DNA of 64,000 nucleotides from Streptomyces apocyni (GTDB lineage Bacteria; Actinomycetota; Actinomycetes; Streptomycetales; Streptomycetaceae), in assembly GCF_009739465.1 (NCBI RefSeq), contig NZ_WHOM01000061.1, positions 32,678-96,677 of the forward strand, written 5' to 3'. Below, in pieces: positions 41,241-49,830 of this stretch. Each line of letters begins with the position of its first letter. Position 1 is the stretch's first letter. The position numbers were made by a program, and so were the translations under genes. Under the pieces are notes generated by a model, which worked only from the letters and a program-made list of their open reading frames with translations, did not search any database and was not told the DNA's origin.

Positions 41241-42701
41241 CTATTCTGCCGCGCCGCCGTGGAGACTCTGGACCGGGTTCCCGGTGAGCTGATCCAGAGC
41301 GCTGGAATCACCGCCCAGCTGGTCCACGGCCGCGTACGCGCTGGCGATGCAGGCCGGGATGCCGACCCCGTCGTACGCGGCGCCGCAGACCGCCAGTCCG
41401 GGCAGCTTGGCGACGTGCTCGCGGATGCGCGCCACGCGCGCGTGGTGCCCGACGGGGTACTGGGGCAGCCCGTCGTTCCATCGGGTCACGCGGGTGGCGA
41501 CGGGCGTGGCGGTCAGTCCGGTCGCCTCGCGCAGGTCGCGCCGCGATACGTCGATGAGCTCGGCGTCGTCCCGGCGCAGATCGCGCTCCTCGCCATACCG
41601 GCCGACCGAGGTGCGCAGCACGAACACGTCCGGGTCCTCGTCGGCGATCCAGCCCCACTTCTGGCTAGCGAAGGTGGACGCCTTGATGGTGTGCCCGTCG
41701 ACTGGCGGCACCAGGAAGCCGCTGCCTGCCGGGAGATTCGCGTCGGTCCTGCGGTAGGCGAGGGTCATCAGCGCCATGGAGGCGTACTCGACGGCGCGCA
41801 GTTCGGCCGCTGCGGCGGGCACGTCGGCGTCCAGGAGGCGGGCGGCCTGGGGGGCGGGGACGGCGATGACGACGGCGTCGGCCTTGATGCCCCCGTCCTC
41901 GCCGTTCTCGATGTCGACCTCCCAGCCGTCCGCGACCCGGCGCACTCCGCGCACCGGACAGTTGAGCCGGATCTCGGCGCCACGCGCGCGTAGCGCGTCG
42001 GCGACGGCGAGGGGGAGTCCGCCGACGCCGCCCGCGATGCCCATGAACACCGGTCCGGTGGCCCCAGCCTCGACGGCCTGGCGCTGGATGTCGCGCACGC
42101 CGTCCAGGAGGGAGCGGTGGGTGCGGGCGGCCTCGTAGAGCTTGGGTACGGCCATCCGCATCGAGAGGCGGTACGCGTCGCCCGCGTACACCCCGCCGAG
42201 CAGCGGCTCCACCAGGCGGTCGACGACCTCACGGCCGACGCGGGACGCGACGTACTCGCCGACCGCGATGTCGTCGCCGACCTCGGTCGGCGGCAACTCC
42301 CGGTCCTGCTCGATCCGACGCAGCCCCTCGTCGGAGAGCACCCCGGCCAGCGCGCCGGCGTCGCCGGGTACGCCCATCACATGTCCCTTGGGCATGGGGC
42401 GCAGCTCGCCGCGCGTCCAGAGTGCGGCGGTCGCGGTGGCGGGCGGCTGGAGCAGGTCGCCCAGGCCCACCGCGCGGGCCAGCTCGACGGCTTCGGGGCG
42501 GCGGGCCAGCATCGACTCGGCGCCGAGGTCGACGCGTACGCCCTCGATCTCACCGGCGTGCAGCTTGCCACCGAGCCGGTCGGCGGCCTCCAGGACGGTC
42601 ACCCGGGCGCCGGTGCCGAGCAATCGGTGGGCGGCGGCGAGACCGGCGATCCCGCCTCCGATGACGACGACATGGCTCGTCCGCGTGTCCGTTTTCCGCA
42701 T
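41241..42701 (-). CDS. hemG: Coproporphyrinogen/protoporphyrinogen oxidase (FAD, HemY/CgoX type)
   Basis: A 486-residue FAD enzyme making coproporphyrin III from coproporphyrinogen III in actinobacteria. The FAD dinucleotide motif VVVIGGGIAGLAAAHRLLGT opens the protein, followed by VTVLEAADRLGGKLHAGEIE and the C-terminal FAD segment GLAVCGAAYDGVGIPACIAS. ATG 42701 has a GAGAGAG site. It is upstream of and co-transcribed with hemQ. In Streptomyces the gene is usually called hemG, although it is the HemY type. Confidence 0.94.
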   Translation of the reverse strand: MRKTDTRTSHVVVIGGGIAGLAAAHRLLGTGARVTVLEAADRLGGKLHAGEIEGVRVDLGAESMLARRPEAVELARAVGLGDLLQPPATATAALWTRGELRPMPKGHVMGVPGDAGALAGVLSDEGLRRIEQDRELPPTEVGDDIAVGEYVASRVGREVVDRLVEPLLGGVYAGDAYRLSMRMAVPKLYEAARTHRSLLDGVRDIQRQAVEAGATGPVFMGIAGGVGGLPLAVADALRARGAEIRLNCPVRGVRRVADGWEVDIENGEDGGIKADAVVIAVPAPQAARLLDADVPAAAAELRAVEYASMALMTLAYRRTDANLPAGSGFLVPPVDGHTIKASTFASQKWGWIADEDPDVFVLRTSVGRYGEERDLRRDDAELIDVSRRDLREATGLTATPVATRVTRWNDGLPQYPVGHHARVARIREHVAKLPGLAVCGAAYDGVGIPACIASAYAAVDQLGGDSSALDQLTGNPVQSLHGGAAE

Positions 42702-42846
42702 GGTTTCACTCTCTCAGACCCGGATCGGGAGTCCGTACCGAGTCCACACCGTGACCGCTTCGGTACCGCTGCGGACCAAACCACCCGCGGGTCGCGCGCG
42801 TCAAAGCCGTATCGGACACCACATCTCCCTGGGGGGCCTCGTCACC

Positions 42847-43860
42847 ATGCGCGCATCGACCCGTTCGCGTTCCCGTTTCCGCTCGCGTTCCCGTTCTCGT
42901 CGCCAGTCCACCCGGGCCCTGACCGCCTTGCTGCTCGCGGCGGCCGTCGCGGTCGGGGGGTGCAGCGGCGACCGCGGCTCAGACGGAGCAAAGTCGAGGA
43001 GTGACAGCAAAGCCGGGGCCGCGGAGGACGCGGCGGGTGGCGACCAGGCAGCCTCTGGCTCCGGCTCCAAGTCCGCCGACCGGCAGGCGCCCGACCCTGT
43101 CGGAACCCACATCATCCGCACCGCCACGCTGACCGTACGAGTCAAGGACGTGCCGAAGGCCCTGGGCGCGGCCCGCGACGCCACCCTCGACGCGGGCGGC
43201 GGCGTCGGCAGTGAGACCACCAACCGCGACCGGCAGGGCCGGGAGCGCTCGCGGCTGGTGCTGCGGGTTCCGCAGGCGAAGTACCACGACGTCCTGCGGG
43301 CCCTGGCGGGCACGGGCAAGGTGGTGGAACGCAAGCTCAAGGAGGAGAACGTCACCGAGCAGGTGGTGGACGTCGAGAGCCGCGTCAAGTCACAGCGCGC
43401 CAGCGTCGCCCGGGTGCGGGAGCTGATGGACCAGGCCACCAAGCTCAGTGATGTGGTGACGCTGGAGGGCGAGTTGAGCTCGCGGCAGGCCGACCTGGAG
43501 TCGCTGCTGGCCCGGCAGGCCTCGCTCAAGGACCGTGTCACCCTGGCGACGATCACGCTCCAACTGAACGAGACCGGGCAGAAGCAGCAGGCGGACAAGG
43601 ACGACGACCCCACGTTCGTCAGTGCGCTGAAGGGCGGCTGGAACGCGTTCGTCACCGGTCTGCGCTGGATCACCATCGCGCTCGGCGCGGTGCTTCCGTT
43701 CGCGGCGGCGGCGGCGCTGCTGCTGGTGCTGTGGCGCTTGGTGCGCGCTCGGCTGATCCGGGGACCGGTGTCCGAACCCGCGTCCGCCGGTTCTGACACC
43801 CCAGACACCCCAGACGCCCCGGACACCCCGGACACCCCGGACACCCCGGGGCGGGACTGA
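42847..43860 (+). CDS. DUF4349 lipoprotein
   Basis: A 337-residue exported protein. The signal is unusual: a 15-residue Arg/Ser-rich n-region (RSRSRFRSRSRSRR), then LTALLLAAAVAVGGC with the lipobox VGGC. The DUF4349 domain (HIIRTATLTVRVKDVPKALG; DVESRVKSQRASVARVRELM) includes a coiled coil at about residues 180-240. A transmembrane helix (FAAAAALLLVLWRLV) follows near 300. The C-terminus is a Thr-Pro-Asp repeat. Function is unknown; homologues are cell-envelope proteins. Divergent from hemG. Confidence 0.82.
   Translation: MRASTRSRSRFRSRSRSRRQSTRALTALLLAAAVAVGGCSGDRGSDGAKSRSDSKAGAAEDAAGGDQAASGSGSKSADRQAPDPVGTHIIRTATLTVRVKDVPKALGAARDATLDAGGGVGSETTNRDRQGRERSRLVLRVPQAKYHDVLRALAGTGKVVERKLKEENVTEQVVDVESRVKSQRASVARVRELMDQATKLSDVVTLEGELSSRQADLESLLARQASLKDRVTLATITLQLNETGQKQQADKDDDPTFVSALKGGWNAFVTGLRWITIALGAVLPFAAAAALLLVLWRLVRARLIRGPVSEPASAGSDTPDTPDAPDTPDTPDTPGRD
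43795..43848 (+). repeat. 9-bp tandem repeat at the 3' end of the DUF4349 gene
   Basis: Six copies of GACACCCC(A/G), one with GCC for ACC, encoding the C-terminal Thr-Pro-Asp tract. Whole-codon unit length keeps the frame. Confidence 0.9.
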
Positions 43861-43887
43861 ACTGGCCGCCCCCCGTAGCGTGTTCGT

Positions 43888-45258
43888 ATGAGCGAACGAC
43901 TGGTGGTCATCGGCGGCGATGCGGCGGGCATGTCCGCCGCATCGCAGGCACGCAGGCTCAAGGGCCCGGACGAACTGGAGATCGTCGCCTTCGAGCGGGG
44001 GCACTTCACCTCGTTCTCGGCGTGCGGGATTCCGTACTGGGTGGGCGGTGATGTCGCGCACCGGGACGACCTGATCGCCCGTACACCCGAGGAACACCGC
44101 GCACGCGACATCGACCTGCGGATGCGCACCGAGGTGACCCGGATCGACGTCCCCGGGCAGCGGGTGCTCGCCCGCGACCTGGAGTCCGGCGCCGAGGCGT
44201 GGACCGGCTACGACAAACTGGTCATCGCGACCGGCGCCCGGCCCGTGCGCCCCCGGATGCCCGGCATCGACGCCCCCGGGGTGCACGGCGTACAGACCCT
44301 CGACGACGGCCAGGCTCTGCTGGACACCCTCACCGCCACCGAGGGCCGCCGGGCGGTCGTGGTCGGCGCGGGCTATATCGGCGTCGAGATGGCCGAGGCC
44401 CTGTGCCAGCGCGGCTACCGGGTCACCGTCGTCAACCGCGGCGCCGAGCCGATGGCCACGCTCGACCCCGACATGGGGCGGCTGGTCCATGACGCCATGT
44501 CCGGCTTCGGCATGGAGATGGTGAACCACGCCGAGGTCACCGAGATCCTCACGCATGACGACGGCCAGGTGCGCGCGGTCGCCACCAAGGACGCGGAGTA
44601 CCCGGCGGACGTGGTGGTGCTCGGCATGGGCGTCCAGCCCGAGACGACGCTCGCCCGCGAGGCGGGCCTGCCGCTCGGGGAGTACGGCGGGCTGCTCACC
44701 GACCTCGCGATGCGCGTACGGGGGTACGAGAACATCTGGGCGGGCGGCGACTGCGTCGAGGTACTCGACCTGGTCTCGGGCCGCGAGCGGTACATCGCGC
44801 TCGGCACCCACGCCAACAAACACGGCCAGGTCATCGGTTCGGGGGCCGGTGGCGGCTACGCGACATTCCCCGGGGTGGTCGGTACGGCGGTCAGCAAGGT
44901 CTGCGACCTGGAGATCGCGCGCACCGGACTGCGGGAGAAGGACGCGCGTGCGGCGGGCCTGCGATACGTGACCGCCACGATCGAGTCCACGCACAGTGCG
45001 GGCTACTACCCGGGGGCGGCCGTGATGACGGTCAAGATGCTCGCGGAATATCGCACGGGGCGGCTGCTCGGGGTCCAGATCGTGGGGCGCGAGGGGGCAG
45101 CCAAGCGGGTCGACGTCGCGGCGGTCGCGCTGACGGCGGGGATGACCGTGGAGCAGGTCGTATCCCTTGACCTGGGCTACGCCCCGCCGTTCTCCCCGGT
45201 GTGGGACCCGGTGCTGGTGGCTGCGCGGAAGGCGGCGAGGGCCGTGCGGACGGGCTGA
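43888..45258 (+). CDS. FAD-dependent CoA-disulfide-reductase-like oxidoreductase
   Basis: A 456-residue flavoprotein of the pyridine-nucleotide-disulfide class. FAD motif VVIGGDAAGMSAASQARRLK; a single redox cysteine, Cys46, in SFSACGIPYWVGG as in CoA-disulfide reductase and NADH oxidases; NAD motif AVVVGAGYIGVEMAEAL; and the second FAD segment ENIWAGGDCVEV. The dimerisation domain is complete. Likely reduces CoA disulfide, polysulfide or oxygen. TAGCGT lies six bases before the ATG with no ribosome site, so leaderless. The stop codon is part of a terminator arm. Confidence 0.87.
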   Translation: MSERLVVIGGDAAGMSAASQARRLKGPDELEIVAFERGHFTSFSACGIPYWVGGDVAHRDDLIARTPEEHRARDIDLRMRTEVTRIDVPGQRVLARDLESGAEAWTGYDKLVIATGARPVRPRMPGIDAPGVHGVQTLDDGQALLDTLTATEGRRAVVVGAGYIGVEMAEALCQRGYRVTVVNRGAEPMATLDPDMGRLVHDAMSGFGMEMVNHAEVTEILTHDDGQVRAVATKDAEYPADVVVLGMGVQPETTLAREAGLPLGEYGGLLTDLAMRVRGYENIWAGGDCVEVLDLVSGRERYIALGTHANKHGQVIGSGAGGGYATFPGVVGTAVSKVCDLEIARTGLREKDARAAGLRYVTATIESTHSAGYYPGAAVMTVKMLAEYRTGRLLGVQIVGREGAAKRVDVAAVALTAGMTVEQVVSLDLGYAPPFSPVWDPVLVAARKAARAVRTG

Positions 45259-45360
45259 AGATCTCAGCCCGTCCGGCGATTGAGGACGAGCCCGAAGGTC
45301 GATCCGGGGGTCTGGGGGCTTGCCCCCAGTTTCGGGAAGGGGCGGGCTTGGGGAAGAAAA
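45249..45360 (+). repeat. Dispersed Streptomyces intergenic repeat with two hairpins
   Basis: GACGGGCTGA (45249-45258, containing the upstream stop codon) pairs with TCAGCCCGTC (45264-45273). A second hairpin, CTGGGGGC-TT-GCCCCCAG (45312-45329), is enclosed by CCCGAA and TTCGGG. The text GTCCGGCGATTGAGGACGAG followed by GGGGGTCTGGGGGC is, from memory, one of the commonest intergenic repeats in Streptomyces, usually just after genes. It probably ends transcription from both flanking genes. Confidence 0.75.
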
Positions 45361-45364
45361 AGCC

Positions 45365-46432
45365 CTAACGCCCCGCCGTCCGCTCGTGCACGTGCTCGAC
45401 CAGACGGGTCAGCGCGTCCGGGTCCGTCGTCGGCAGGACACCGTGGCCCAGGTTGAAGACGTGGCCCTCGAGCCCAGCCGCGGCCGCCAGCACCTCGTCA
45501 GCCTTCGCCCGCACCGCCTCCGACGTAGAGAACAGCACCGCCGGGTCCAGGTTCCCCTGGAGCGCCTTGCCCGGACCGACCCGCCGCGCCGCCTCGTCCA
45601 TCGGCACCCGCCAGTCGACGCCCACGACATCAGCGCCCGCCTCGCCCATCAGCCCCAGCAGCTCACCGGTCCCCACACCGAAGTGGATGCGCGGCACCCC
45701 GTACGAGGCGACCGCGTCGAAGACCTTCGCGGAGGCGGGCATCACCGAGGCCCGGTAGTCGGCGGGCGACAGCGCGCCCACCCAGGAGTCGAAGAGCTGC
45801 ACCGCGGAGGCGCCCGCCTCGATCTGCACCTTGAGGAAGGCGCTGGTGATCTCCGCGAGGCGGTCCAGGAGGTCGGCCCACAGCTGCGGGTCGCCGTACA
45901 TCAGGGCCTTGGTGTGCTCGTGGTTACGGGACGGCCCGCCCTCGACGAGGTAGCTCGCGAGGGTGAACGGCGCCCCCGCGAAGCCGATCAGCGGGGTGGA
46001 GCCGAGCTCCCCCGTCAGCATCCCGATCGCCTCGGTGACGTAGGCGACGTCGTCGGGCGTCAGGTCGCGCAGCTGGGCCAGGTCCGCGCGCGAGCGGATC
46101 GGCGAGGCGACGACAGGGCCGACCCCGGGCTTGATGTCCAGGTCGATACCGATGGCCTTCAGCGGGACAACGATGTCGCTGAAGTAGATCGCGGCGTCGA
46201 CCTTGTGGCGGCGGACCGGCTGCAGGGTGATCTCGGTGACGAGGTCGGGCCGCATGCAGGAGTCGAGCATCGTGGTGCCCTCGCGCACCTTGCGGTACTC
46301 CGGCAGCGAACGCCCGGCCTGTCGCATGAACCACACGGGTGTGTGCGGCACGGGCTCGCGTCGGCAGGCCTTGAGGAAGGCGGAGTCGTACGTTGCGGTC
46401 GGCTGGCCCGTGGGGCGGTCTGTGGCACTCAC
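45365..46432 (-). CDS. hemE: Uroporphyrinogen III decarboxylase
   Basis: A 355-residue cytoplasmic enzyme converting uroporphyrinogen III to coproporphyrinogen III, the substrate of HemG. Signature motifs are PVWFMRQAGRSLPEYRKVRE and FAGAPFTLASYLVEGG, with the substrate loop IYFSDIVVPLKAIGID and the C-terminal FNLGHGVLPTTDP. GTG 46432 (SATDRPTGQPT) is chosen for the GGGAG upstream. It is about 2.7 kb from hemG and hemQ, separated by two unrelated plus-strand genes. Confidence 0.95.
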   Translation of the reverse strand: MSATDRPTGQPTATYDSAFLKACRREPVPHTPVWFMRQAGRSLPEYRKVREGTTMLDSCMRPDLVTEITLQPVRRHKVDAAIYFSDIVVPLKAIGIDLDIKPGVGPVVASPIRSRADLAQLRDLTPDDVAYVTEAIGMLTGELGSTPLIGFAGAPFTLASYLVEGGPSRNHEHTKALMYGDPQLWADLLDRLAEITSAFLKVQIEAGASAVQLFDSWVGALSPADYRASVMPASAKVFDAVASYGVPRIHFGVGTGELLGLMGEAGADVVGVDWRVPMDEAARRVGPGKALQGNLDPAVLFSTSEAVRAKADEVLAAAAGLEGHVFNLGHGVLPTTDPDALTRLVEHVHERTAGR

Positions 46433-46580
46433 GGGGGGAAGTCTCCCATGGGGGAATCCGCGTCGGCTCGGCGGCCACGGAGCCGCGCGGGGTCCACGGC
46501 GCGGCGCCGCGCCCGAACTCCGCGCCGCTGCCCGGGTGTCGCGCCCTCGCGGAGGCCTCGTTCCCCTTAATCTTCCCCGC

Positions 46581-47252
46581 ATGGCTGCGGTGCGGGGACA
46601 ACTGGCGGAGGGTTCGGACGGGATGGACGGTACGGAGGAGAACGCGGCGGCGGAAGCCGTTCCGCCCCCGTTCCGCTCAGCCGTGGAGGCGCTGCGGGCC
46701 GCCCGGCCAGGACCCGGGATCGAGATGGAGCAGACCCGGGCGCCGAAGCGGCTCGCCCCGTACGCGTACGCGCTGGAGGCGGCGGTCGTCGAGGACGACG
46801 AGGACCTCGCGGACGGGCGGCTGGTCCTCCTGCACGACCCGGCCGGGCACGACGCCTGGAAGGGCACCTTCCGCCTGGTCACGCTGGTGCGGGCGGATCT
46901 GGAGCCGGAGATGGCGGCCGATCCGCTGCTGCCCGATGTCTGCTGGTCGTGGCTGACGGGGGCGCTCCAGGGGCGTGGTCTGTCGTACGGGGAGCCGAGC
47001 GGCACCGTGACGCGGGCGGGTTCGTACTACTTCGGCGGGCTGGCGGAGCGGCCGCCCGCGTCGCAGATCGAGATCCGGGCGTCCTGGACGCCGCGGGAGG
47101 GTCTCGGCGGGGTGCCGGACGTGGCGTCCCATCTGGCGGCCTGGTGCGATCTGCTCTGCCAGGTCGCCGGTCTGCCGCCCACCGGGCCGACGGGGCCGAC
47201 GGACGCCTCGGTCGTCTCGCTGCCGCAGCGCCGCGGCCCACGGGCCACGTGA
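46581..47252 (+). CDS. DUF3000 domain protein
   Basis: A 223-residue protein of the actinobacterial DUF3000 family, function unknown. Conserved segments are PPPFRSAVEALRAARPGPGI, RAPKRLAPYAYALEAAV, WKGTFRLVTLVRADLEPEMA and DVCWSWLTGALQGRGLSYGE. ATG 46581 is preferred because TAATCT stands seven bases upstream, typical of leaderless starts; a second ATG at 46623 has GGAGGG 11 bases away. It is divergent from hemE, and the tail ends in TGPTGPTD repeats. Confidence 0.82.
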   Translation: MAAVRGQLAEGSDGMDGTEENAAAEAVPPPFRSAVEALRAARPGPGIEMEQTRAPKRLAPYAYALEAAVVEDDEDLADGRLVLLHDPAGHDAWKGTFRLVTLVRADLEPEMAADPLLPDVCWSWLTGALQGRGLSYGEPSGTVTRAGSYYFGGLAERPPASQIEIRASWTPREGLGGVPDVASHLAAWCDLLCQVAGLPPTGPTGPTDASVVSLPQRRGPRAT

Positions 47253-47552
47253 CCCCCACCTGTCCCCCGGCACGCCCCGCCCGTCCCGATCGCGGCCCGT
47301 ACGCGTCCTGACACGCCCGTACGGGCCCCGAGCGCGTCTGAATCGATCACAGAGACACACTCCCCGACTCGGGTTGATCTTCGGATGATCGATCGTGCGT
47401 CCGAATTGCCCAGATTTTGACTCATCAAATCGTGATCATTCGCTAAAGGCGAGCGGGATTGGTGCCGAAGAGGTCTGTGACCTTGAAAGTACGGTTCATC
47501 CCGGCTTTATCCCCGAGCCGGCTCCGTCCCGCCGCCATCCCCAGGAGGCCTG
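47253..47552. other. A/T-richer promoter region upstream of the LuxR-type regulator
   Basis: No gene is seen in these 300 bases. The stretch 47360-47460 is far lower in G+C than the rest of the window and contains TTGACT at 47417 and the imperfect palindrome GATTTTGACTCATCAAATC. A second candidate is TTGAAA near 47483. Low G+C and the long spacer suggest complex control of the regulator. A strong CAGGAGG ribosome site is at the right end. Confidence 0.45.
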
Positions 47553-48212
47553 GTGTCCGTTCTCCTCGAGCAGCCCGCAAGCCTGGTCGCCTACCGCCCG
47601 AACAAGCCGACCGCCATGGTCGTCGTGGCCGACCCGCGTGTCCGTTCCACCGTCACCCGCCACCTCTGGGCGCTCGGCGTACGCGACGTCATCGAGGCGT
47701 CCTCCATCGCCGAGGCCCGTCCCCGCATCGGCAACCCGCGCGACATCTGCATCGCCGATGTCCACCTCCCCGACGGCTCGGGTCTCACCCTGCTGTCCGA
47801 GACCCGTGCCGCGGGCTGGCCGAACGGCCTGGCGCTCTCCGCCGCCGATGACATCGGCGCCGTACGCAACGCCCTCGCGGGCGGCGTCAAGGGCTACGTC
47901 GTCACCGGCACCCGGAACAACGTCGGACTCCCCGGCCGCCCCGGCGCCGCACCCATCGGCGCCGGTCACCGCATGCACCGCCGCCCCCCGGGCTCCCCGA
48001 GCCACCCGGGCGGCTACCGCGAACTGTCGGGGCGTGAGGTAGAAGTACTGCGACTGGTCGCCGAAGGCCAGTCGAACAAGGCCATCGGCGTCTCGATGGG
48101 CCTGTCCGCACTCACCGTCAAGAGCCACCTCGCCCGGATCGCGCGCAAGCTGGGCACGGGCGACCGGGCCGGAATGGTCGCCGTCGCGCTGCGTACCGGC
48201 ATCATCCACTGA
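47553..48212 (+). CDS. LuxR-type response regulator
   Basis: A 219-residue regulator with an N-terminal receiver-like domain (TAMVVVADPRVRSTVTRHLW) where ICIADVHLPDGSGLT carries the possible phospho-aspartate, and a C-terminal LuxR/NarL helix-turn-helix (YRELSGREVEVLRLVAEGQS, NKAIGVSMGLSALTVKSHLA). The acidic pocket and the threonine/lysine positions of a normal receiver are weak, so it may be an atypical, kinase-independent regulator. No sensor kinase is adjacent. GTG 47553 is set by CAGGAGG. Confidence 0.86.
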   Translation: MSVLLEQPASLVAYRPNKPTAMVVVADPRVRSTVTRHLWALGVRDVIEASSIAEARPRIGNPRDICIADVHLPDGSGLTLLSETRAAGWPNGLALSAADDIGAVRNALAGGVKGYVVTGTRNNVGLPGRPGAAPIGAGHRMHRRPPGSPSHPGGYRELSGREVEVLRLVAEGQSNKAIGVSMGLSALTVKSHLARIARKLGTGDRAGMVAVALRTGIIH

Positions 48213-48290
48213 CCGCTGACACACCCCCCGGCGCCCGTCGACGTAACGTTCCGTCGACGGGCGCGGCTCATACACAGATACCCTTTACAG

Positions 48291-49592
48291 GTGACCGACG
48301 CCCAAGAGACCGCAGCAGACAGCTCACTGCGAACCGCCGGAGCCCCGCGGCAGCAACCGCCGGTGTCCACCCCTCCGGATGATGTCGCATCGGCGCCGAT
48401 CCCTTTGCTTGAGCCGCAGGACGGCATTCCGGAGGTCATCTCCGACGCGACCGCGCTCGCCGACGTGGTCGCCGCCTTCGCCGCGGGCACCGGGCCCGTC
48501 GCCGTCGATGCCGAGCGTGCCTCCGGCTACCGCTACGGACAGCGCGCCTACCTGGTGCAGCTGCGCCGCGAAGGTGCCGGATCGGCCCTGATCGACCCCA
48601 TCGCCTGCCCTGACCTGTCAGGTCTCCAGGCGGCCATCGGCGACGCGGAGTGGGTGCTGCACGCCGCGACCCAGGACCTTCCCTGCCTGCGCGACATAGG
48701 CATGGTGCCGACCCGGATCTTCGACACGGAGCTCGCCGGGCGCCTCGCCGGGTTCCCGCGTGTCGGGCTCGGCGCCATGGTCGAGTCGGTGCTCGGTTAC
48801 GTACTGGAGAAGGGGCACTCCGCGGTGGACTGGTCGACCCGGCCACTCCCTGAGCCCTGGTTGCGTTACGCCACGCTCGACGTGGAGCTCCTGGTCGACC
48901 TGCGGGACGCGCTGGAGAAGGAGCTCGACCGGCAGGGCAAGCTGGAGTGGGCCCGCGAGGAGTTCGACGCGATCGCCGCGGCGCCGCCCGCGCCGCCGCG
49001 CAAGGACCCCTGGCGACGCACCTCCGGGATGCACAAGGTGCGCCGCCGCCGTCAGATGGCGGTCGTACGGGAGCTGTGGACCGCCCGGGACCGGATCGCG
49101 CAGCGGCGTGACGTTTCCCCCGGCAAGGTGCTCGGTGACGCCGCGATCGTGGAGGCGGCCCTGGCCCTGCCGCCGGGCGTGGAGGCGCTGTCCGCGCTGA
49201 ACGGCTTCGGCCACCGTACGAGCAAGCGCCAGCTGGAGCAGTGGCAGGCCGCGGTGGACCGCGCCAAGGCGCTGCCGGAGGCGGAGCTGCCGCAGCCGGG
49301 CCAGGCGGTGGCCGGACCGCCCCCGCCGCGCGCCTGGGCGGACCGCGATCCGCAGGCGGCCGCGCGGCTCGCCGCGGCCCGTACGGCCGTCTCCGCGATC
49401 GCCGAGCGGCTGAACATGCCGCAGGAGAACCTGATCACTCCGGACACGGTGCGCCGCCTGTGCTGGGAGCCGCCCGCCGAGGCCAGCGTGGACGCGGTCG
49501 CCACGGCGCTCGCCGGGTATGGCGCGCGGCGGTGGCAGATCGAGCAGGTCGCCCCCGCCCTGGCTGGAGCGCTGGTCCCCGCCGAGGACTGA
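48291..49592 (+). CDS. rnd: Ribonuclease D (HRDC domain)
   Basis: A 433-residue DEDDy 3'-5' exoribonuclease involved in RNA maturation. Motifs: GPVAVDAERASGYRYGQRAY (D-x-E), WVLHAATQDLPCLRDIG with the third carboxylate, and EPWLRYATLDVELLVDLRDA with the tyrosine and final aspartate. An HRDC domain follows (KVRRRRQMAVVRELWTARDR). GTG 48291 is six bases after TACCCT with no Shine-Dalgarno, consistent with a leaderless message. Homologues in actinobacteria are sometimes annotated only as HRDC-domain proteins. Confidence 0.9.
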   Translation: MTDAQETAADSSLRTAGAPRQQPPVSTPPDDVASAPIPLLEPQDGIPEVISDATALADVVAAFAAGTGPVAVDAERASGYRYGQRAYLVQLRREGAGSALIDPIACPDLSGLQAAIGDAEWVLHAATQDLPCLRDIGMVPTRIFDTELAGRLAGFPRVGLGAMVESVLGYVLEKGHSAVDWSTRPLPEPWLRYATLDVELLVDLRDALEKELDRQGKLEWAREEFDAIAAAPPAPPRKDPWRRTSGMHKVRRRRQMAVVRELWTARDRIAQRRDVSPGKVLGDAAIVEAALALPPGVEALSALNGFGHRTSKRQLEQWQAAVDRAKALPEAELPQPGQAVAGPPPPRAWADRDPQAAARLAAARTAVSAIAERLNMPQENLITPDTVRRLCWEPPAEASVDAVATALAGYGARRWQIEQVAPALAGALVPAED

Positions 49593-49654
49593 GCCGTACG
49601 CGTGGCGTGCGCGTACGAGAGGTGTCCGCGTGCGAGTGGCGTGCGCCGTACGAG

Positions 49655-49682
49655 AAACCCCCGGTCCGGTGGCCGGGGGTTT
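49655..49682 (+). terminator. Intrinsic terminator after rnd
   Basis: AAACCCCCGG pairs perfectly with CCGGGGGTTT around TCCGGTGG, giving a 10-bp stem with a short T run. It lies 62 bases after the rnd stop. Confidence 0.85.
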
Positions 49683-49830
49683 TCCGCTGCTCAGGGGCGT
49701 CGTGGAGTGTGACCTTCGCCGCCTTGGGCGGGGGGCCTGTCGGACTTGGTTACCGGCAAGTAGCATGAACGGAGTAGCCGCCGGAGCACGCCCAGCGGCA
49801 GCGATCCCGCACCCTTGGAGGAGAGCCATC

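Noticed and set aside
49602..49656. Imperfect direct repeat GTGGCGTGCGC(C)GTACGAGA before the rnd terminator
   Set aside because: Two loose copies in very G+C-rich sequence with no clear role; the adjacent terminator is the real feature.
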